A stretch of DNA of 64,000 bases from Paenibacillus validus NBRC 15382. GTDB taxonomy: Bacteria; Bacillota; Bacilli; Paenibacillales; NBRC-103111. The DNA lies in assembly GCF_004000985.1 (NCBI RefSeq), contig NZ_BIMH01000012.1, forward strand, positions 56,697-120,696, read 5' to 3'. Below the pieces are notes generated by a model that saw nothing but the letters and a program-made list of their open reading frames with translations, had not been told where the DNA came from and ran no database searches. The position numbers and the translations under genes are program-made. Positions 43,657 to 51,417 of this stretch are shown here, one piece after another (position 1 is the stretch's first letter; each line of letters opens with the position of its first letter).

Positions 43657-43682
43657 GTTTATTTCACTTTCGTTTCATATAC
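43657..43682. promoter_or_regulatory. 26-bp operator, site 3 (at the paa promoter)
   Basis: GTTTATTTCAC, TTTC, GTTTCATATAC on the plus strand. On the minus strand it begins two bases after the -10 box and covers the transcription start, and 19 of 26 bases match site 2 at the liv promoter. Confidence 0.8.
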
Positions 43683-43684
43683 AT

Positions 43685-43713
43685 AATATATCAACGATCC
43701 AACTTGTAGTCAA
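43685..43713 (-). promoter_or_regulatory. Sigma-A promoter of the paa operon
   Basis: On the minus strand TTGACT (43708-43713) and TATATT (43685-43690) are 17 bases apart. Confidence 0.85.
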
Positions 43714-43716
43714 TAC

Positions 43717-43742
43717 GTTTATTTTACGTTCGTGATAAAAAT
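43717..43742. promoter_or_regulatory. 26-bp operator, site 4 (upstream of the paa -35 box)
   Basis: GTTTATTTTAC, GTTC, GTGATAAAAAT on the plus strand. It lies 60 bases from site 3 and abuts the -35 box, so two bound dimers could sandwich the promoter. Confidence 0.65.
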
Positions 43743-43750
43743 GTAATAAA

Positions 43751-43779
43751 AGATCCCCGTTCGTCAGAAACGGGGATCT
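43751..43779 (-). terminator. Intrinsic terminator upstream of the paa promoter
   Basis: AGATCCCCG (43751-43759) pairs with CGGGGATCT (43771-43779), followed on the minus strand by TTTTATTAC. It stops transcripts coming from the metallo-hydrolase gene before they enter the paa operon. Confidence 0.8.
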
Positions 43780-43809
43780 TTGGGGAAAGCGCCAAGATCA
43801 TGCTATAAT
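43780..43809 (+). promoter_or_regulatory. Promoter of the PaaI-type thioesterase gene
   Basis: TTGGGG (43780-43785) and a perfect TATAAT (43804-43809) are 18 bases apart, about 40 bases before the start codon. Confidence 0.55.
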
Positions 43810-43848
43810 ATAGGTTCATTCAAAACCCGGAAGGAGTCCATCACGTTC

Positions 43849-44352
43849 ATGGCATCCCCACACGATTTTGTCGTATCGGACGAATTATTGCAAAAATACG
43901 AAATGACCCGAACGGAATTGGCGAATCGGCTGAACGCTCATCTGCAGCATACTTTATTGGGAGCTCTGGACATGCGTTACGCCGAACTAAGCGCGGATCG
44001 GGTCGTCATGCGTATGCCCGTCAGTGCAAAAACAAGGCAGCTGTTCGGATTTTTGCACGGCGGAGCCTCGGTCGCGCTGGCCGAAACGGCCGCCTCGGTC
44101 GCTGCCTTGCTCAATATCGACTCGCGTACGCACGCCGCCTTCGGAATGGAAATCAACGCCAACCACATCCGCAGCAAAAAAGACGGCACGGTAACCGCCA
44201 CAGCGGTTCCTTTGCACAAAGGACGCACCTCGATGGTATGGGATGTCCGGATTACCGACGAGCTGGAGAACCTGATTTGCGTATCGCGGTGTACGGTTGC
44301 CGTCGTCCCTATTCGCGAAGCCGATCAGGAAAGCTGGCCCGCATTTCCGTAG
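43849..44352 (+). CDS. PaaI-type hot-dog thioesterase
   Basis: The 167-residue protein has the PaaI-type core FGFLHGGASVALAETAASVA near 62-81, with the HGG motif and the acidic residue that activates water. It probably hydrolyses aromatic or ring-derived CoA esters that stall in the pathway. It is read divergently from paaA and its end overlaps the convergent metallo-hydrolase gene by 28 bases. Start ATG 43849 has a somewhat distant AAGGAG (12 bases); the longer frame is not family-like. Confidence 0.85.
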   Translation: MASPHDFVVSDELLQKYEMTRTELANRLNAHLQHTLLGALDMRYAELSADRVVMRMPVSAKTRQLFGFLHGGASVALAETAASVAALLNIDSRTHAAFGMEINANHIRSKKDGTVTATAVPLHKGRTSMVWDVRITDELENLICVSRCTVAVVPIREADQESWPAFP

Positions 44353-45305
44353 TAATAATGCCTGCCCTCCCGGATCTCGCTGGACAAGCGTCCCGCATCC
44401 TCCAGATACACCAAATGCGCCAACGTTTCCGCGAGCGCAAACCGCCATTGGTGCGCGTTTAATTCCCTGTGCCCGAACAAAACCAGGGCCGTTTCGTATG
44501 CGGTTCGGCCGCCGGAAGCGAGCTGAAGCACACGTTCAAGACGGCCTTCATGATGCGCCAATATTTCATCGATCCGCTGCCGCGTATCTGGAATGACGTC
44601 CGCATGAGACGTTAAAGCCAGCTGAATGTCCAGCGGTTTCAGCCGGTTTAACGATTCGATGTACAGCTTCAGCGGATTGGGCGAGGCGTTCGGCCATCGG
44701 CTGATATTCGGAGTAATTTTGTGCAAAACGTGGTCGCCGGCAAACAGCAGCTTATGTTCGGGCTGGTACAAGCATACATGCCCGTCGCTATGCCCGGGGG
44801 TAATGAGGATGTCCCAGTCCATGTCGGCCAGCCGCACCGTTTGCTGCGCGAGCGGCGTAATGACGGGGAGCCGCACCCCGCCGGACAATACTTTCATTTG
44901 CGCCTTAACCTGCTCCGCCAGCTCATCCGGCATGCCGTGCGAAAGGCACATCCGCCTGACCTCCTCGGCTTGGGTGCTCCCGGGTGACCATACCTGCTTC
45001 GCCATGGTCATTTCCTGGGGGCTCATGTAGACGGGAGCTCCCGTCCAATCTTGAAGCAGCCCCGCTAAACCGAGATGATCCGGGTGAAAATGCGTCACGT
45101 ACAGGCTGTGCACCGCTTTCGGGTCGATCCGCAGCCGGTCGAATACCGATTTCCAGGCTCGAACGGCCTCCTCATGCTGCATCCCCGCATCGACAATGCT
45201 CCACCCCCTGCGGTCTCGAAACAAATAGCAGTACACAAACTTCATCGGGAACGGCACCGGTATAGGAAGGCGGAATAATCCCTCCCGAATCTCACGGATC
45301 TCCAT
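44325..45305 (-). CDS. MBL-fold metallo-hydrolase
   Basis: The 326-residue protein has THFHPDHLG near 73 and GHSDGH and GDHVLH further on, which are metal-binding motifs of the metallo-beta-lactamase fold. It is paralogous to the protein encoded at 34657-35628. It ends the paaX/amidohydrolase-side group before the terminator at 43751. Function is probably hydrolysis of a thioester or lactone. Confidence 0.82.
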   Translation of the reverse strand: MEIREIREGLFRLPIPVPFPMKFVYCYLFRDRRGWSIVDAGMQHEEAVRAWKSVFDRLRIDPKAVHSLYVTHFHPDHLGLAGLLQDWTGAPVYMSPQEMTMAKQVWSPGSTQAEEVRRMCLSHGMPDELAEQVKAQMKVLSGGVRLPVITPLAQQTVRLADMDWDILITPGHSDGHVCLYQPEHKLLFAGDHVLHKITPNISRWPNASPNPLKLYIESLNRLKPLDIQLALTSHADVIPDTRQRIDEILAHHEGRLERVLQLASGGRTAYETALVLFGHRELNAHQWRFALAETLAHLVYLEDAGRLSSEIREGRHYYYGNAGQLS

Positions 45306-45333
45306 CAGGTTCTCTCCTCTTATTCATTCGTCC

Positions 45334-47100
45334 TTACCCTTGGAGCGGAACGGGCGGCCGAAGTACAGAATGGCTTTTCACATCGTAAACCCCCAAAGGA
45401 ACAATACGCAGACCGGGTAAAAAATCACAGGTCAAAAACAAGAGCGTGTATAAAATGTCATGAAACGGATAGCCTAGCCTCTTCAAAGCGGCCAGCAATT
45501 CATTCTGGTAGTTGACGGCTTGAGCAAAGGACGTATGATCCGTCATCATGCCGCCGACCGGCAGCGGAATCTCAAGCGCGAGCTTGCCGTCCTGTACAAT
45601 GGCGATGCCGCCGCCCATCTCATGAACGCTTGCCGCGGCGCGAGCCATGGCTTCCGGGTTTTTGCCGATCGCGAGCAAATCCGTCGGGGTGTTGTACGTG
45701 GAAGCCATCCCCTCCAGCTTGTCGGCAAATCCTTCGATCAGTCCGTTCGTTCTCCACTTGCCGAAACGATCGATCAACGCCACATGCAGCAGCCCGTCTT
45801 TGCCGGCAATGTCGGCATACCCGTCCTTGGACGGAAGCGTCGTCTCCATCCCCTTCGTAATGACGGTGCTCCGGAAGCCGATGACGGGAACAGGCACATC
45901 CGGGTTCGGATGAGGGAAGCGGTATATATCCGGATTCGCCAGAACGGACTTCTCCACCTCCAGGCATCGGCCGATCCTATACCGGCTCCAGTCGATGTGC
46001 GGCAACTCCTTCTGCAAACTTCCTCCCTCGAACACCGTCTCGCCGCCGGAAATGACGAGGCTCGGCTCGAATTGCTCCAAATCCGGCAAAATGATAATGT
46101 CCGCTCGCCGCGAAGGCGCAATGCCCCCGATTTCTTCATCCAGCCGCAGGAAGGTAGCTGCATTGACCGTTACCAATTGTATCGCTTGGACAGGCGGCAG
46201 TCCGAGCCGGACCGCTTTGCGCACCAGGCCGTTGACGAAGCCTTCTTCCAGGATAAATGCGGGATGCGGGCCGTCCGTCGTCATCAGCAGCCGGTGCGTG
46301 TCGACCTTCCCCTCCGTAATCGCCTTAATCAGCTCTTCCAAATCGGGACGAAGCGAGCTGTTTCTCAGGTTGGTCCATAACCCGAGTCTTAACCGGTCCA
46401 GCGTTTCCTGCGCGGTGATCGCCTCGTGGCAGGCACTGATGCCGGAAGCTGCAATCGCATTCAACTTCTCATAGGAGCAGCCTGCCGTATGTCCATCCGA
46501 CAATTTCCCACGCTTCTTCGCGTATTCAATCGTTTCAATCAGAAAGGGGTCGCCCTCATACAGCAGAGGCCATCTCGTAACTTCCGCGGTCCCGACGACC
46601 TCCTCCATATCCAGCAGCATCCGCAGGTCAGCGTGGTTAAACCAGTCCCGCTCCCCGATGAATTCCGCCTGCGAAACCAGACGCGCAAGCCAGAGCTGGT
46701 TGCCCGGCAATTCGCGCAAATCTTCCACCATCCGTTTAAAGCCCTGTGCACCCATATGCAAATAGAAAAAGAGATTGTCGTTCACTATCGTCGTCGTTCC
46801 GGTCGAGACGCTTTGAGCGGCCAGACTGACCGGATTATAGATGACCCATGGATGGGCATGCACTTCGATAAAACCCGGGCAAACGAATTGGCCTTCGGCA
46901 TCGATCACGCGCGTGTTCTCGCCGACCATCGCGCAGCTCTCTCCGACATAGGCGATCCGGTCCTTATACACGGCAACGTTCTGCGGCAGCAGCTCGCCCG
47001 AATACACATTGACGACTGTGCCGCCCTGGATAAAGAGATCGGCCGGCCGCTGGCCTTTCGACACTTCGATGAGTTCATAACGATTGGCTCTCCATTTCAA
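45334..47100 (-). CDS. Adenine deaminase-like amidohydrolase with altered active-site motifs
   Basis: The 588-residue protein follows the adenine deaminase fold: VCPGFIEVHAHPW near 73-85 (metal HxH), GHTAGCSYEKLNAIAASGI near 200-218, a catalytic-type CHEA, and a C-terminal domain with GGMMTDHTSFAQ. True adenine deaminases read DHE and CTDDRH; this one reads CHE and TTDGPH. The surroundings are aromatic catabolism, not purine salvage. It may hydrolyse a different cyclic amide or lactone. The family call is firm, the substrate is not. Confidence 0.75.
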   Translation of the reverse strand: MKWRANRYELIEVSKGQRPADLFIQGGTVVNVYSGELLPQNVAVYKDRIAYVGESCAMVGENTRVIDAEGQFVCPGFIEVHAHPWVIYNPVSLAAQSVSTGTTTIVNDNLFFYLHMGAQGFKRMVEDLRELPGNQLWLARLVSQAEFIGERDWFNHADLRMLLDMEEVVGTAEVTRWPLLYEGDPFLIETIEYAKKRGKLSDGHTAGCSYEKLNAIAASGISACHEAITAQETLDRLRLGLWTNLRNSSLRPDLEELIKAITEGKVDTHRLLMTTDGPHPAFILEEGFVNGLVRKAVRLGLPPVQAIQLVTVNAATFLRLDEEIGGIAPSRRADIIILPDLEQFEPSLVISGGETVFEGGSLQKELPHIDWSRYRIGRCLEVEKSVLANPDIYRFPHPNPDVPVPVIGFRSTVITKGMETTLPSKDGYADIAGKDGLLHVALIDRFGKWRTNGLIEGFADKLEGMASTYNTPTDLLAIGKNPEAMARAAASVHEMGGGIAIVQDGKLALEIPLPVGGMMTDHTSFAQAVNYQNELLAALKRLGYPFHDILYTLLFLTCDFLPGLRIVPLGVYDVKSHSVLRPPVPLQG

Positions 47101-47121
47101 CGTGACAACCTCCTCCTATAT

Positions 47122-47160
47122 GGCAAAGTCCCCCTATCCAAGCGAGAGGGGGACTTTGCC
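47122..47160 (-). terminator. Long hairpin between paaX and the amidohydrolase gene
   Basis: GGCAAAGTCCCCC (47122-47134) pairs perfectly with GGGGGACTTTGCC (47148-47160). A T tract is lacking, so it may be a weak terminator or an mRNA-end stabiliser. Confidence 0.6.
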
Positions 47161-47195
47161 CATATCCGAACAGCCTTGTTCGGCTATCCGGAGCC

Positions 47196-48068
47196 TTACA
47201 TTTCCACAAAAGGATTAATCGCGTGTTCGCGGTCGCCGACAACTTCATGCCCCGGGGCCTGCTCGATGACGGATTCAAAATATCGAACCGCCCCGACCGA
47301 TACGATTTGGTGAACGCTTCGAAACAATTCCCGTGCCGTATTTCCCGTCCAATCGCCCGGCAGCAGCTCGGAAGGAAAGAGCGGATCCAGGAAAAGGAAC
47401 TTCCGGTATTCATGAACAAGCTCCGTCCGCTCAATAAAGCAATCCCGGTCCGTCAAGGAATTGTCCCATATCCGGGCCTGAAGGTCGGCGAATTTCTCCC
47501 GGTATTTCTGGATGAAAGGAACATACTCGTTCGCAATCGCTTCAAAATCCCAGCCGCGCTTCACCACTTCGCTGTCGCTGTGAGACATGACGGTGCTTGC
47601 GCTAAACAGCATCGTGTAGGCTTCCAATTGATACGTCTTGATCATTTCGAGCGTCTGCCGCTCGAGCGGGTTCGGGCTTACCCAGGTGCTGTTGGATATC
47701 ATGCCGAACCCGGTCCAGACCAATTCCTTGCGGACTTGATTTCTCAGCTCCCGCTTCTCCTCCGGCATGGAATACGTAAGAATGCGCCAATAGCCGTCCC
47801 ACTTGTGAGGCGTTATCGTATACACCTTCTTAACCCCGTCTTCGATTCTTCGCTTGCCCTTGTCCGTTAACCGGTAATAGCTGTTCAGCCCCATTTTGCG
47901 AACTTGAAAAAGCTCCTGCTGAACCATGCGAAGCGTCGCGCCGCGGACGGAAGACTCGGAAATGCCAAATTCACCCATCAGCTTAATCAGGCTTCCAATC
48001 CAAATTTCCCCTCCGTAATATTGAACATAATCGCCGAACAACGTAAACATCAGTGATCTGGGCTTCAT
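47196..48068 (-). CDS. paaX: PaaX-family transcriptional regulator
   Basis: The 290-residue protein has an N-terminal winged helix (SLIKLMGEFGISESSVRGAT, SYYRLTDKGKRRIEDG) and the PaaX-specific central and C-terminal parts (WDGYWRILTYSMPEEKRELR, LELVHEYRKF-like segment and LFLDPLFPSELLPGDW). PaaX represses phenylacetate genes until an aryl-CoA binds. It is the best candidate for binding the 26-bp operators at the liv, paa and second hydratase promoters, though its own promoter carries a different palindrome. Confidence 0.9.
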   Translation of the reverse strand: MKPRSLMFTLFGDYVQYYGGEIWIGSLIKLMGEFGISESSVRGATLRMVQQELFQVRKMGLNSYYRLTDKGKRRIEDGVKKVYTITPHKWDGYWRILTYSMPEEKRELRNQVRKELVWTGFGMISNSTWVSPNPLERQTLEMIKTYQLEAYTMLFSASTVMSHSDSEVVKRGWDFEAIANEYVPFIQKYREKFADLQARIWDNSLTDRDCFIERTELVHEYRKFLFLDPLFPSELLPGDWTGNTARELFRSVHQIVSVGAVRYFESVIEQAPGHEVVGDREHAINPFVEM

Positions 48069-48119
48069 GCTGGGTTCTCCTTATATACGACCATTTTTCG
48101 AATTACAATCACTGATACT

Positions 48120-48148
48120 AGATTATGCCAGTTCGTTTACGAATTCAA
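48120..48148 (-). promoter_or_regulatory. paaX promoter with a palindrome in the spacer
   Basis: On the minus strand TTGAAT (48143-48148) and TAATCT (48120-48125) are 17 bases apart. The spacer holds TTCGTAAACGAA (48132-48143), a perfect 12-base palindrome placed to block RNA polymerase. Confidence 0.6.
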
Positions 48149-48191
48149 GGCGTTTCCGGCGAGAAATGGACGAAGGCCCTCTTCAGGATGA

Positions 48192-49760
48192 TTAAGATCC
48201 GGTCCGTAATTTAAAACGCTGAATTTTACCCGACTGTGTCTTCGGAAGCTCATTCACAAACTCGATCAGCTTCGGGGATTTATAGGAGGCAAGCTCGTTC
48301 TTGACGAAAGCTTGCAGCTCGGACTTCAAACTTTCGTGAGCAACGATCCCCTCCTTCAGTACGACATAAGCTTTCGAGACCGTAAGATCATCCTCCAGCT
48401 TCACTCCTACGACGGCAACCTCGAAAACGGTTTCATGTTTGATTAAAGCGTTTTCAATTTCAACGGGAGAGACCCAGATGCCATTCACCTTGATCATGTC
48501 GTCCGACCGTCCGCAGTACCAGAAATAGCCATCCTCATCCATATAATATTTATCGCCGGTATGCAGCCATTCTCCGATAAACTTACGTTTGTTCTCCTCA
48601 TGCAGGTTCCAATACCCGTGGGCGATGCTGTCCCCCTTCACGAGCAGGTCGCCGACCTCCATAGCCGATGCGGGCATCCCGAGTTCGTTCACGACTTTCG
48701 CATCGTATCCGGGAACGATCTTGCCGGTGCTGCCTGGCCGAATATCCCCGATACCATTGGACAAAAAGATATGCAGCACTTCCGAAGAACCGATGCCGTC
48801 CAAAATATCAAGGCCGTACAGCTGCTTCCATTTCTTCATGAACTGCGCAGGCAGCGCTTCTCCGGCCGATACGCAGATTCGCACCGAGGAGAGATCGTAT
48901 TTGCGCTGCGAACGTTCTGTCAGATCGATCATCGATCCGTATAAGGTAGGAACGCCAAAAAACACGGTCGGCCTGTATTTCTCGATCGTTTCGAGCACAA
49001 CATCAGGCTTCGGACGTCCCTTAAGCAGAACGGTCGAAGCGCCTGCGCCAAACGGGAAATACATGCCGTTGCCTAACCCGTAAGCAAAATATAGTTTGGA
49101 AGCCGAGAACGTGATATCGCTTTCGTTCAATTGGAGCACATTTCGGGCGTAAGCGTTAAAGGCATACTCCATATCATGCTGCAAATGAATGATCCCTTTC
49201 GGATTGCCTGTGCTTCCGGAGCTGTACAACCAGAAGGCGGAATCGCTGTGCGTCGTATGCGCCCCTTCCAAGTTCGTCGATTCTCCGTTCGTCAATTGAC
49301 GGTAATCCATCACGTCAGCTTCATGGTTAGCGCTTTCATGAATGACGATTACATGCTTGACATAACGCAACCGATCCCGGATGTCGCGGATTCGATACCA
49401 TAAGCTTTGATGGGCCACAATGACCTTGGCTCTGCTGTTATTCAGAAAATACTCGTAATCTGCCGGAGCCATCGCCGTGTTGACCGGAATAGGAACGGCG
49501 CCGACCTTCACGGCCCCGAAGAAGCTTTCCACGAATTCCGGCGCATCGTCGCATAAGAGCAGCACACGGTCTTCCATCGTAATGCCCAATCGGAGCAGCG
49601 CATTGCCGAACCGGTGAACCGCCTGCTGCAGCTCGTCGTAGGTGATGGAGATATCCTGGAAGTAGATGGCGACTTTATGTCCTAGCCCGTTTTCCACATT
49701 TCGGTCTATAAAACGAGAAGCGGCATTATAAGGCAAACCCATTCCTTTCAACGTATCCAT
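48192..49760 (-). CDS. Benzoate-CoA ligase-like aryl-CoA synthetase
   Basis: The 522-residue AMP-forming enzyme has the P-loop YSSGSTGNPKGI near 181-192, the core motif GSSEVLHIF and the C-terminal hinge and lysine (GRSDDMIKVNGIWVSPVEIE, and SGKIQRFKL near the end). The opening (YNAASRFIDRNVENGLGHKV) and FAYGLGNGMYFPFGAGAS are typical of benzoate- and hydroxybenzoate-CoA ligases, not PaaK. It would activate benzoate or a substituted benzoate for the Paa-like oxygenase. It follows the second hydratase gene by 115 bases, probably in the same transcript. Confidence 0.85.
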   Translation of the reverse strand: MDTLKGMGLPYNAASRFIDRNVENGLGHKVAIYFQDISITYDELQQAVHRFGNALLRLGITMEDRVLLLCDDAPEFVESFFGAVKVGAVPIPVNTAMAPADYEYFLNNSRAKVIVAHQSLWYRIRDIRDRLRYVKHVIVIHESANHEADVMDYRQLTNGESTNLEGAHTTHSDSAFWLYSSGSTGNPKGIIHLQHDMEYAFNAYARNVLQLNESDITFSASKLYFAYGLGNGMYFPFGAGASTVLLKGRPKPDVVLETIEKYRPTVFFGVPTLYGSMIDLTERSQRKYDLSSVRICVSAGEALPAQFMKKWKQLYGLDILDGIGSSEVLHIFLSNGIGDIRPGSTGKIVPGYDAKVVNELGMPASAMEVGDLLVKGDSIAHGYWNLHEENKRKFIGEWLHTGDKYYMDEDGYFWYCGRSDDMIKVNGIWVSPVEIENALIKHETVFEVAVVGVKLEDDLTVSKAYVVLKEGIVAHESLKSELQAFVKNELASYKSPKLIEFVNELPKTQSGKIQRFKLRTGS

Positions 49761-49875
49761 TGCATCCTCACCTTCAATCTGAAGTTGAGCGGCAATATTC
49801 TTTTTTTAGTCTGTCATCTAAAAATATTGCCGCGCAAGTACGCTCTCCACCATACTTTTCGCAAGATAGGCTCTG

Positions 49876-50673
49876 TTATTGTCCCTTCCAGTTCGGTTGA
49901 CGCTTCTCAAGGAATGCGCTCAAGCCTTCTTTGGCGTCTTCCGAACGGAACAGCAGGTTTTGCAGCTCGCCCTCGTAACGAATGGCAACGTTCAGCGGCA
50001 TTTCGATGCCGTTCTGAATCGACAGCTTAATATTGGATACGGCATAGGAGGCGCTGTTCGCCAGCTTCCGGGCGTATTCCAGCGTCAGCTCCCTTGCTTG
50101 CTCCTGAGGGAACACTTTGTTAACCAAGCCGATCTCAAGCGCCTCCTGCGGCGTCAGCAGATCGGCGGATATATTCAAATCAAGCGCGCGGGAAGGGCCG
50201 ATCAGACGGGCCAAACGTTGGGTGCCGCCCGTGCCGGCAAGAACGCCCAGCGTAACTTCAGGCAATCCGATTTTACCCGATTTGTCGCCCATAAACCGGA
50301 GGTCGCAGCCGAGAGCCATCTCCAATCCGCCGCCAACGGTATGCCCTTCCAGACAAGCGATGAACACTTGCGGCGAGCGCGCGATTTTATCCAATGTTTC
50401 GTTGCAGAACAAACAGAATTGCGTTTTGAATTTCGGGTCCGCCGCCTTCAGGAAGTTAATGTCCGCACCCGCAGAGAAAAAATTCGGCACGTCGCTCATC
50501 AAGACGGCAACCTTGATGCTCGGATCGAAACGGATATCGTCGATAGCCGCGTTAAGCGCTTTGTAAAACTCAAGGCTGTAGGAGTTCGTTTTGTTGATAT
50601 GAAGATGAATTTCGGCGATGCCGTCTTCCTTCTTTAGCGTCAGCAAGCTTTCTTGTTTCGTTTCAGTTGCCAT
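49876..50673 (-). CDS. Enoyl-CoA hydratase/isomerase, copy 2 of a duplicated pair
   Basis: The 265-residue crotonase is nearly identical to the one encoded at 36242-37021, including FKTQFCLFCNETLDKIARSP and both catalytic glutamates (GGGLEMALG and GLPEVTLG). It has a six-residue longer N terminus. Its own promoter carries the 26-bp operator, and it precedes the CoA-ligase gene. The duplication allows the hydratase to be made with the ligase as well as with the oxygenase. Confidence 0.9.
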   Translation of the reverse strand: MATETKQESLLTLKKEDGIAEIHLHINKTNSYSLEFYKALNAAIDDIRFDPSIKVAVLMSDVPNFFSAGADINFLKAADPKFKTQFCLFCNETLDKIARSPQVFIACLEGHTVGGGLEMALGCDLRFMGDKSGKIGLPEVTLGVLAGTGGTQRLARLIGPSRALDLNISADLLTPQEALEIGLVNKVFPQEQARELTLEYARKLANSASYAVSNIKLSIQNGIEMPLNVAIRYEGELQNLLFRSEDAKEGLSAFLEKRQPNWKGQ

Positions 50674-50699
50674 AGGGTATAGCCTCCTCTTAATATTAT

Positions 50700-50725
50700 G
50701 TTTTTATTTCAATCGTCTACAATAC
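50700..50725. promoter_or_regulatory. 26-bp operator, site 5 (second hydratase promoter), weaker match
   Basis: GTTTTTATTTC, AATC, GTCTACAATAC on the plus strand. It matches site 3 at 16 of 26 positions and lies two bases from the -10 box, the same geometry as sites 2 and 3. Confidence 0.6.
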
Positions 50726-50727
50726 AT

Positions 50728-50756
50728 AATATACACAATTAACCGTTTACATTCAA
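50728..50756 (-). promoter_or_regulatory. Sigma-A promoter of the hydratase-CoA ligase unit
   Basis: On the minus strand TTGAAT (50751-50756) and TATATT (50728-50733) are 17 bases apart. Confidence 0.75.
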
Positions 50757-51005
50757 CAACTGAAAATCAACCAAACCACGCGTATATATGCGGAAAATAG
50801 GAGTAAATCTTGGATATGCTCCCTAATTCTCATATATTACGTTTTTTAGACGAATGTTTAATAAACATTTTAAGCTCTCTTTTCGGTCGAATGCCAAATA
50901 GGAACGATCCCTCACTCGCATAATTATTCCATGTCCGTATGGCAATTCCCTGCTGAACGGTCTTCCAACTTTCCCGCATTCCGGTTGGGTAGGCGCGCAA
51001 TCTAC

Positions 51006-51035
51006 AAAAAAAAGCCTGAATCATAAGATTCAGGC
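51006..51035 (-). terminator. Intrinsic terminator of the pra operon
   Basis: GCCTGAATC (51014-51022) pairs with GATTCAGGC (51027-51035). An A run at 51006-51013 gives eight Ts on the minus strand. It lies after the YciI gene, so the operon includes that gene. The stretch 50757-51005 shows only an unrecognised 64-codon frame. Confidence 0.85.
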
Positions 51036-51084
51036 CTGCTGTTGAAACACCCGTATGTTTTTTATCCCAACCATCAGCTCACTT

Positions 51085-51345
51085 CTACTGCACCATATCC
51101 CACTCGTGAACTTCATAGGAGCGTGCGCCGGAACGCACATAGGGATCGTTCTCGGCCCACGTCCGCACGTCTTCTATCGCCTCGGCTTTATAAATGACCA
51201 TACCTCCCCAGCCATCGGCAAACCGGCCATTGGCGAATATGTGCCCCTGTGCACGCTGCTCTGCAAGGTAGGCCAAATGCTCATTTCTATGCACCTGGCT
51301 TTTTTCTGCATCAAGCATCGGCAAAAAAACGACGAACATTTTCAT
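51085..51345 (-). CDS. YciI-family protein
   Basis: This 86-residue protein has the YciI ferredoxin-like fold pattern: MKMFVVFLPMLDAEKSQVHR, a central HIFANGRFADGWGGMVIYKA and WAENDPYVRSGARSYEVHEW with the conserved DPY. Family members include dehydrochlorinase- and muconolactone-isomerase-like proteins. It is the last gene before the pra terminator, so it may help with a lactone or tautomer in the pathway. No activity is proven for this group. Confidence 0.8.
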   Translation of the reverse strand: MKMFVVFLPMLDAEKSQVHRNEHLAYLAEQRAQGHIFANGRFADGWGGMVIYKAEAIEDVRTWAENDPYVRSGARSYEVHEWDMVQ

Positions 51346-51417
51346 GACGGAAACCTCTTTCTATACGTTATCTTTCAAGCAACCTCGTACGAAAATGGAA
51401 GCTGCATACTTTTCTCG

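Noticed and set aside
50830..51024. 64-codon frame on the minus strand between the pra terminator and the second hydratase promoter
   Set aside because: It overlaps the terminator hairpin and no family is recognised. The end is unusually lysine- and arginine-rich, so a relic of another gene is possible but unsupported.
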